From Ottowia flava (GTDB taxonomy: Bacteria > Pseudomonadota > Gammaproteobacteria > Burkholderiales > Burkholderiaceae_C), in NCBI RefSeq assembly GCF_042680565.1, contig NZ_JBHUEJ010000045.1:86471-150470 (forward strand): 64,000 bases of DNA, written 5' to 3'. The position numbers and the translations under genes were made by a program. The notes under the pieces were generated by a model. That model worked only from the letters and a program-made list of their open reading frames with translations, was not told the origin of the DNA and ran no database searches. Of the stretch, positions 59,420-64,000 are shown piece after piece (position 1 is the stretch's first letter; each line of letters starts with the position of its first letter).

Positions 59420-60319
59420 TTACTCTCCTTTGGCGCCGTCCGCTGCTGCAGCGGGCGCGGCTTTGCGGACGCGCTTAACGGCGGGTTGACCGTCGGCCCC
59501 CTGGCCTTCAGCGGGTTTGTCGCTGCCATCAGCGGGCGCAGCATTGGTGCCGGCGCCACCACGGCGCGGGCCGCCACGGCCGGCGCGGTCGCCGCCAGGG
59601 CCACCGCGGCCGTCACGGCGCGGACCACGCGGACCGCGGCGCTCTTCGCCCTCGGGGCGCGGCGTGCTGTCCAGCGAAGGCGCATCGTTGCGGCCCAGGT
59701 TGTCGCCTTTGTAGACCCACACCTTGACACCGATGATGCCGTAGGTGGTCTTGGCTTCGCTGAAACCGTAGTCGATGTCGGCGCGCAGCGTATGCAGCGG
59801 CACGCGGCCTTCGCGGTACCACTCGGTACGGGCGATTTCGATGCCGTTCAGGCGGCCAGCAGACATGATCTTGATGCCCTGGGCACCCAGACGCATGGCG
59901 TTCTGCATGGCGCGCTTCATGGCGCGGCGGAACATGATCCGCTTTTCGAGCTGTTGCGTGATCGAGTCGGCGATCAGTTGGGCATCGACTTCAGGCTTGC
60001 GCACTTCTTCGATGTTGACGGCCACCGGCACGCCCAGTTGGGCAGCCAGGTCCTTCTTCAGCTTCTCGATGTCCTCGCCTTTCTTGCCGATCACCACGCC
60101 CGGACGTGCCGAGTAGATGGTGATGCGGGCGTTCTTGGCGGGGCGCTCGATCAAGACGCGCGACACGGCGGCGTTCTTGAGCTTGGCCTTCAGGTACTCA
60201 CGCACCTTGATGTCTTCAGCCAGCATGCCGGCGAAGTCCCGGTTGTTGGCGTACCAACGGCTGGCCCAGTTGCGGCTGACCGACAGGCGGAAGCCGGTTG
60301 GGTGGATTTTCTGTCCCAT
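59420..60319 (-). CDS. rpsC: Small ribosomal subunit protein uS3 with long Gly/Arg-rich tail
   Basis: The first ~210 residues are normal S3 (MGQKIHPTGFRLSVSRNWAS, KH domain ARPGVVIGKKGEDIEKLKKD, GVKVWVYKGDNL). After about residue 214 comes an ~85-residue tail rich in Arg, Gly, Pro and Ala (GPRGPRRDGRGGPGGD, RAGRGGPRRGGAG), then KRVRKAAPAAAADG. The total of 299 residues compares with 233 in E. coli. S3 forms part of the mRNA entry tunnel; the tail would lie on the ribosome surface. Extended S3 tails occur in Burkholderiales, but this one is on the long side. Confidence 0.97.
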   Translation of the reverse strand: MGQKIHPTGFRLSVSRNWASRWYANNRDFAGMLAEDIKVREYLKAKLKNAAVSRVLIERPAKNARITIYSARPGVVIGKKGEDIEKLKKDLAAQLGVPVAVNIEEVRKPEVDAQLIADSITQQLEKRIMFRRAMKRAMQNAMRLGAQGIKIMSAGRLNGIEIARTEWYREGRVPLHTLRADIDYGFSEAKTTYGIIGVKVWVYKGDNLGRNDAPSLDSTPRPEGEERRGPRGPRRDGRGGPGGDRAGRGGPRRGGAGTNAAPADGSDKPAEGQGADGQPAVKRVRKAAPAAAADGAKGE

Positions 60320-60337
60320 AGTCTTTTCCGGCCTTCC

Positions 60338-60667
60338 TTAGTTGCCCACCGTCACGTAGACGTGACACGTGGGCTTGGACAAGCGCGCACCGCGGCCTTT
60401 GGCGCGGGCTGCCGAGCGCTTGAGCGTGGTGCCCTGCTCGACATAGATGGTCTTGACGCGGAGTTCGTCGATGTCGGCACCGTCGTTGTGCTCGGCATTG
60501 GCGATCGCCGATTCCAGCACCTTCTTAATGATGCCGGCGGCTTTCTTCTGCGTGAAGTTGAGGGTGTTGAGGGCCTGATCCACTTGCTTGCCGCGGATCA
60601 GGTCGGCCACGAGGCGCCCCTTGTCGACCGACAGGCGCACACCACGGAGGACTGCACGTGTTTCCAT
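60338..60667 (-). CDS. rplV: Large ribosomal subunit protein uL22
   Basis: A 109-residue protein lining the exit tunnel (RAVLRGVRLSVDKGRLVADL; the tunnel loop RSAARAKGRGARLSKPTCH with its Arg-rich tip). Confidence 0.97.
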   Translation of the reverse strand: METRAVLRGVRLSVDKGRLVADLIRGKQVDQALNTLNFTQKKAAGIIKKVLESAIANAEHNDGADIDELRVKTIYVEQGTTLKRSAARAKGRGARLSKPTCHVYVTVGN

Positions 60668-60679
60668 TGGTCTTGTTCC

Positions 60680-60955
60680 TTACTTCTTGGCTTTCTTGTC
60701 TGCCGCATGACCTTTGAAGGTGCGCGTCAGAGCAAATTCGCCGAGCTTGTGACCAACCATCTGGTCAGTCACATACACCGGCACGTGCTGCTTGCCGTTG
60801 TGCACGGCGATCGTCAGCCCGATGAATTCGGGCAGGATCATGGAGCGGCGCGACCAAGTCTTGACGGGCTTCTTGTCCTTCGTGGCAACGGCCTTGTCGA
60901 CCTTGGCCAGAAGGTGGTGGTCCACAAACGGACCCTTCTTGAGAGAACGTGTCAT
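60680..60955 (-). CDS. rpsS: Small ribosomal subunit protein uS19
   Basis: A 91-residue 30S head protein (MTRSLKKGPFVDHHLLAKVD; RRSMILPEFIGLTIAVHNG). Confidence 0.97.
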   Translation of the reverse strand: MTRSLKKGPFVDHHLLAKVDKAVATKDKKPVKTWSRRSMILPEFIGLTIAVHNGKQHVPVYVTDQMVGHKLGEFALTRTFKGHAADKKAKK

Positions 60956-60967
60956 TTGCGGGTGTCC

Positions 60968-61792
60968 TTACTTCTTGCGACGCGAAACGATCATGTTCTG
61001 CGTACGCTTGTTGGCGCGCGTGCGGTAGCCCTTGGTCAGGTTGCCCCATGGGTCAACTGGCTGGCGACCGGACTTGCTGCGGCCTTCACCACCACCCATC
61101 GGGTGGTCGACCGGGTTCATCACGATACCGCGCACGGTCGGACGAATACCCATCCAGCGCTTCACACCGGCCTTGCCGAGTTGGCGCAGGCTGTGCTCTT
61201 CGTTGGCGACTTCACCGATGGTGGCGCGGCACTCGATGTGGATCTTGCGCACTTCACCCGAGCGCATACGCACCTGGGCGTACACGCCTTCACGCGCCAG
61301 CAGCGTGGCGGACGTGCCGGCCGAGCGGGCGATCTGGGCACCGGCACCGGGCTTGAGCTCGATGCAGTGGATGGTCGAACCCACCGGGATGTTGCGGATC
61401 GGCAGGGTGTTGCCGGCGCGGATGGGAGCTTCGGAGCCGCTCATCAGCTGGCTGCCCACTTCGACACCGCGCGGGGCGATGATGTAGCGGCGCTCGCCAT
61501 CGGCATAGCAAACTAGGGCAATGTGGGCCGAGCGGTTCGGGTCGTATTCGATCCGTTCCACTTTGGCAGCCACGCCGTCCTTGTTGCGACGGAAGTCGAC
61601 CACACGGTAGTGGTGACGGTGACCACCGCCCTTGTGGCGCGTGGTGATGCGACCGTTGTTGTTGCGGCCGGCCTTCTGGAATTGCGGCTCCAGCAGCGGC
61701 GCAAAACCTTCACCCTTGTGCAGGTGGTCGCGCGAGACCTTGATCATGGCGCGGCGGCCAGGCGAGGTCGGTTTGATCTTGATGACGGCCAT
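60968..61792 (-). CDS. rplB: Large ribosomal subunit protein uL2
   Basis: A 274-residue protein needed for subunit joining and peptidyl transfer. The conserved His is in MNPVDHPMGGGEGRSKSG; ending NMIVSRRKK. Normal length. Confidence 0.98.
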   Translation of the reverse strand: MAVIKIKPTSPGRRAMIKVSRDHLHKGEGFAPLLEPQFQKAGRNNNGRITTRHKGGGHRHHYRVVDFRRNKDGVAAKVERIEYDPNRSAHIALVCYADGERRYIIAPRGVEVGSQLMSGSEAPIRAGNTLPIRNIPVGSTIHCIELKPGAGAQIARSAGTSATLLAREGVYAQVRMRSGEVRKIHIECRATIGEVANEEHSLRQLGKAGVKRWMGIRPTVRGIVMNPVDHPMGGGEGRSKSGRQPVDPWGNLTKGYRTRANKRTQNMIVSRRKK

Positions 61793-61795
61793 GGT

Positions 61796-62131
61796 TTACG
61801 CAGCCTCCCCGGACAGGTTCAGCTCTTGACCTTCCTTGAGCAGGACGTAGGCCTTGCGCACGTGGTCACGGCGACCGATGGTGCGACCAAAGCGCTTGGT
61901 CTTGCCCTTGATGTTGGCCACGGACACGCCCTTCACTTCCACATTGAACAGCAGTTCAACAGCGGCTTTGATTTCAGGCTTGGTCGCGTCGCGCAGCACC
62001 TTGAAGGTGACGGCATTGGACTTTTCGGCCACCATCGTGGCCTTTTCGGAGATCACCGGCGCGAGCAGCACCTGCATCAGGCGGCCTTCGTCGAACTGGC
62101 GCTCTTTTGGGGTCGGATTGATGCGGCTCAT
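61796..62131 (-). CDS. rplW: Large ribosomal subunit protein uL23
   Basis: A 111-residue exit-tunnel docking site for trigger factor and SRP (APVISEKATMVAEKSNAVTF; GKTKRFGRTIGRRDHVRKAY). It overlaps rplD by four bases. Confidence 0.97.
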   Translation of the reverse strand: MSRINPTPKERQFDEGRLMQVLLAPVISEKATMVAEKSNAVTFKVLRDATKPEIKAAVELLFNVEVKGVSVANIKGKTKRFGRTIGRRDHVRKAYVLLKEGQELNLSGEAA

Positions 62132-62748
62132 GCGAACATCTCCTTGAGCTTGTCGATGGCACCCTTGGTGACCAGCACCTTCTTGTAGTGCACCAGCGAC
62201 ACGGGATCGGCGTAGCGCGGCTCGATCACCAACACATGGCCCAGGTTGCGCGATGCCAAGTACAGGTTCTCGTCGACTTCGTCAGCGATCACCAGCACGG
62301 AATCGAGCTTCATGGACTTGAAGCGGGCAGCCAGCTGCTTGGTCTTGGGCGAGTCGACTTTCATCGATTCGACCACGGCCAGGCGGCCTTCGCGGGCCAG
62401 CTGCGAGAAGATGGACGCCATGCCGGCGCGGTACATCTTCTTGTTGATCTTCTGCGTGAAGTTTTCTTCAGGCGAGTTCGGGAAGGTGCGACCGCCGCCA
62501 CGCCACAGGGGCGAGGACGTCATACCGGCGCGGGCGTTGCCCGTGCCCTTCTGGCGGAACGGCTTTTTGGTCGAGTGCTTGACCTGCTCGCGGTCCTTCT
62601 GGGCGCGCGTGCCTTGGCGGGCGTTGGCCTTGTAGGCCACCACCAGCTGGTGCACCAGCGCTTCGTTGTAGTCGCGACCGAACACGGTTTCGGGGGCGTC
62701 GATCTTGGACGCGGCCTGACCCTGGTCGTTGAGGAGTTCGAGTTGCAT
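62128..62748 (-). CDS. rplD: Large ribosomal subunit protein uL4
   Basis: A 206-residue protein with the tunnel loop KPFRQKGTGNARAGMTSSPLW. In E. coli L4 also represses the S10 operon through the mRNA leader; here the only long untranslated stretch is between rpsJ and rplC. Three bases after rplC. Confidence 0.97.
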   Translation of the reverse strand: MQLELLNDQGQAASKIDAPETVFGRDYNEALVHQLVVAYKANARQGTRAQKDREQVKHSTKKPFRQKGTGNARAGMTSSPLWRGGGRTFPNSPEENFTQKINKKMYRAGMASIFSQLAREGRLAVVESMKVDSPKTKQLAARFKSMKLDSVLVIADEVDENLYLASRNLGHVLVIEPRYADPVSLVHYKKVLVTKGAIDKLKEMFA

Positions 62749-62751
62749 GGC

Positions 62752-63426
62752 TTATGCCCCCTCTTTCGCTGGCTTGGCCTTGACGGCCGGGCGCACGGTC
62801 ACGAAACCGCCGCGCGAGCCAGGGACAGCGCCTTTGATCAGCAGCAGCTGACGCGCTTCGTCGATGCGGATGACGTCCAGGTTCTGTGTGGTGACGGTTT
62901 CGTCGCCCATGTGACCGGTCATCTTCTTGCCTGGGAACACGCGGCCAGGATCCTGCGCCATGGAGATCGAGCCCGGCACATTGTGCGAACGGCTGTTACC
63001 GTGCGAGGCGCGCTGCGAGCTGAAGTTGTGGCGCTTGATCGTGCCGGCGTAGCCCTTACCGATGGAGGTGCCTTGCACGTCCACCTTCTGGCCCACGGCA
63101 AACACGTCGGCCACAGGCACAGCGGCGCCAGCGGCGTACTTGCCTGCGACGTCGCCGTCCACGCGGAATTCCTGGGTGATTTCACCGGCTTCGACGCCCG
63201 CCTTGGCGAGGTGGCCGGCTTGCGGCTTGGTCACACGCGAAGCTTTGCGTGCGCCGAACGTGACTTGCAGGGCCACGTAGCCGTCGTTCTCTTGGGTTTT
63301 GACTTGTGTGACGCGGTTGTTCGACACATCGACCACCGTGACGGGCACTGCATCGCCGTCATCGGTGAACAGACGCATCATGCCCACCTTGCGCCCCAGC
63401 AACCCCAATCGATTGCTTTGACTCAT
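62752..63426 (-). CDS. rplC: Large ribosomal subunit protein uL3
   Basis: A 224-residue protein near the peptidyl-transferase centre (GLLGRKVGMMRLFTDDG; SRSHNVPGSISMAQDPGRV with the Gln methylated by PrmB in E. coli). A 183 bp gap with a predicted promoter separates it from rpsJ. Confidence 0.97.
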   Translation of the reverse strand: MSQSNRLGLLGRKVGMMRLFTDDGDAVPVTVVDVSNNRVTQVKTQENDGYVALQVTFGARKASRVTKPQAGHLAKAGVEAGEITQEFRVDGDVAGKYAAGAAVPVADVFAVGQKVDVQGTSIGKGYAGTIKRHNFSSQRASHGNSRSHNVPGSISMAQDPGRVFPGKKMTGHMGDETVTTQNLDVIRIDEARQLLLIKGAVPGSRGGFVTVRPAVKAKPAKEGA

Positions 63427-63500
63427 TTATTGCTCCTGAACTCCCGCCGCGCTCGCTGCAATTGGCCAGCGCGTTTGGATTGCGAAAGAGGGTTGAAAAG

Positions 63501-63566
63501 TCTTGCCCGAAAAAGGGCAAGCCGTAAATTATAACGCGGACATTGCCTTTTGGGCAAGTCCGCGTT
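63501..63566 (-). promoter_or_regulatory. Predicted promoter and hairpins between rpsJ and rplC
   Basis: On the minus strand: TTGCCC (-35, 63552-63557), an 18 bp spacer and a perfect TATAAT (-10, 63528-63533). The spacer and -35 are part of a hairpin AACGCGGAC-TTGCC / GGCAA-T-GTCCGCGTT (63533-63566). A second hairpin, CTTGCCC / GGGCAAG with a T-rich loop (63501-63520), would form at the very start of the resulting ~95 nt leader. It could be an attenuator, a weak rpsJ terminator, or the L4-type control element of this operon. Confidence 0.6.
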
Positions 63567-63609
63567 TGGGGTCAGCGTGGGCGGCCGCACTGGGCGGGCG
63601 CCCGCGGGA

Positions 63610-63921
63610 TCACTGGAGCTTGATCTCCACGTCTACGCCAGCCGGCAGATCCAGCTTCATCAGGGCGTCAACGGTCTTGTCGGTCGGGTCGACAATGTCC
63701 ATCAGGCGCTGGTGCGTGCGGATCTCGAACTGGTCGCGGCTCGACTTGTTGACGTGCGGCGAACGCAGGATATCGAAGCGCTTCATGCGCGTGGGCAGGG
63801 GCACGGGGCCCTTGACCACGGCGCCGGTGCGCTTGGCGGTGTCCACGATCTCGGCAGCCGACTGGTCGATCAGCTTGTAGTCAAACGCCTTCAGGCGGAT
63901 GCGGATTTTTTGCTTGGCCAT
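63610..63921 (-). CDS. rpsJ: Small ribosomal subunit protein uS10
   Basis: A 103-residue protein of the 30S head, also the antitermination partner NusE. Starts MAKQKIRIRLKAFDYKLIDQ; ends LPAGVDVEIKLQ. It starts 12 bp after tuf, so it is probably read from the str operon upstream. Confidence 0.98.
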   Translation of the reverse strand: MAKQKIRIRLKAFDYKLIDQSAAEIVDTAKRTGAVVKGPVPLPTRMKRFDILRSPHVNKSSRDQFEIRTHQRLMDIVDPTDKTVDALMKLDLPAGVDVEIKLQ

Positions 63922-63933
63922 GTTGCGTCAACC

Positions 63934-64000
63934 TCAGGCGATGATCTTGGCCACGACGCCAGCGCCGACCGTGCGGCCGCCTTCGCGGATAGCAAAGCGC
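63934..64000 (-). CDS. tuf: Elongation factor Tu, C-terminal end (truncated by the window edge)
   Basis: The last 21 codons plus stop of EF-Tu: RFAIREGGRTVGAGVVAKII, the invariant C-terminus of this GTPase. Gene order tuf-rpsJ matches the str-S10 junction of most Proteobacteria. The remainder lies beyond the window. Confidence 0.95.
   Translation of the reverse strand, partial: RFAIREGGRTVGAGVVAKIIA

Noticed and set aside
59402..61516. A 704-codon open frame on the plus strand opposite the ribosomal protein genes
   Set aside because: It is the mirror of highly conserved genes with strong third-position GC bias; the product is low-complexity Val/Leu/His/Arg sequence without domains.

Overview
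The window is a 64 kb stretch of GC-rich chromosome from a betaproteobacterium, most likely a member of the Comamonadaceae (Burkholderiales). Three things point there: the protein sequences; the split PTS set (EIIA-Man type, HPr, enzyme I, no sugar permease); and a dispersed ~45 bp repeat (CCCTACA...CTGCGCA...AGCTATC and its reverse), a type I associate with Comamonadaceae genomes. Almost all of the DNA is ordinary core-genome coding sequence. I see no phage, insertion sequence, CRISPR array, toxin-antitoxin pair or defence island.

Layout. 1-1837: the 3' end of an acyl-CoA dehydrogenase gene overlapping an aminoglycoside-phosphotransferase-like gene. 1941-4177: xthA, head to head with pyrE and a DUF4124-type secreted protein. 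4312-8113 (minus): gatC-gatA-[NlpE-like]-gatB. 8314-13218: mreB, mreC, mreD, mrdA (rod shape). 13447-15383: catalase, terminator and tRNA-Arg(CCG). 15384-22392: TetR/AcrR regulator, a near-perfect AcrR-type palindrome, and an acrA-acrB-oprM-type efflux operon. 22516-24078: a membrane-anchored dihaem cytochrome c and an uncharacterised conserved gene. 24318-26130: speD-speE and an MliC-like lysozyme-inhibitor gene with a stop codon in its signal peptide. 26275-31509: YheT-type hydrolase, NTF2-like and Rossmann genes, a lemA-TPM-TPM cluster, and a cyclic-nucleotide-domain protein with a coiled coil. 31638-38910 (minus): complete atpIBEFHAGDC. 39116-47055: D-amino-acid-aminotransferase-like gene, DUF493, EamA and lipoprotein genes, and lipB-lipA flanked by two paralogous solute-binding-protein genes. 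47140-52751 (minus): lipoprotein, MFS, EIIA, ptsH, TPR gene, ptsI. 52854-58352: CoA-transferase, hydrolase, TlpA-like lipoprotein, cytochrome c', cytochrome b561, GNAT and peroxiredoxin. 58509-63921 (minus): complete S10 ribosomal-protein operon (rpsJ to rpsQ), preceded by the 3' end of tuf.

The most noteworthy signals are structural. Seventeen copies of the dispersed repeat include four inside coding sequences, where they have become protein sequence, and two that overlap gene ends. An 87 bp GC-rich unit is repeated three times in tandem between ptsH and a TPR gene wedged into the PTS operon. Inverted repeats abut a TATAAT-like -10 box at several genes (rplC, the dihaem cytochrome, speD, mreB), including a promoter-plus-leader inside the S10 operon. 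I found no convincing wholly new multi-gene system. The uncharacterised genes and regulatory arrangements are listed with what would test them.
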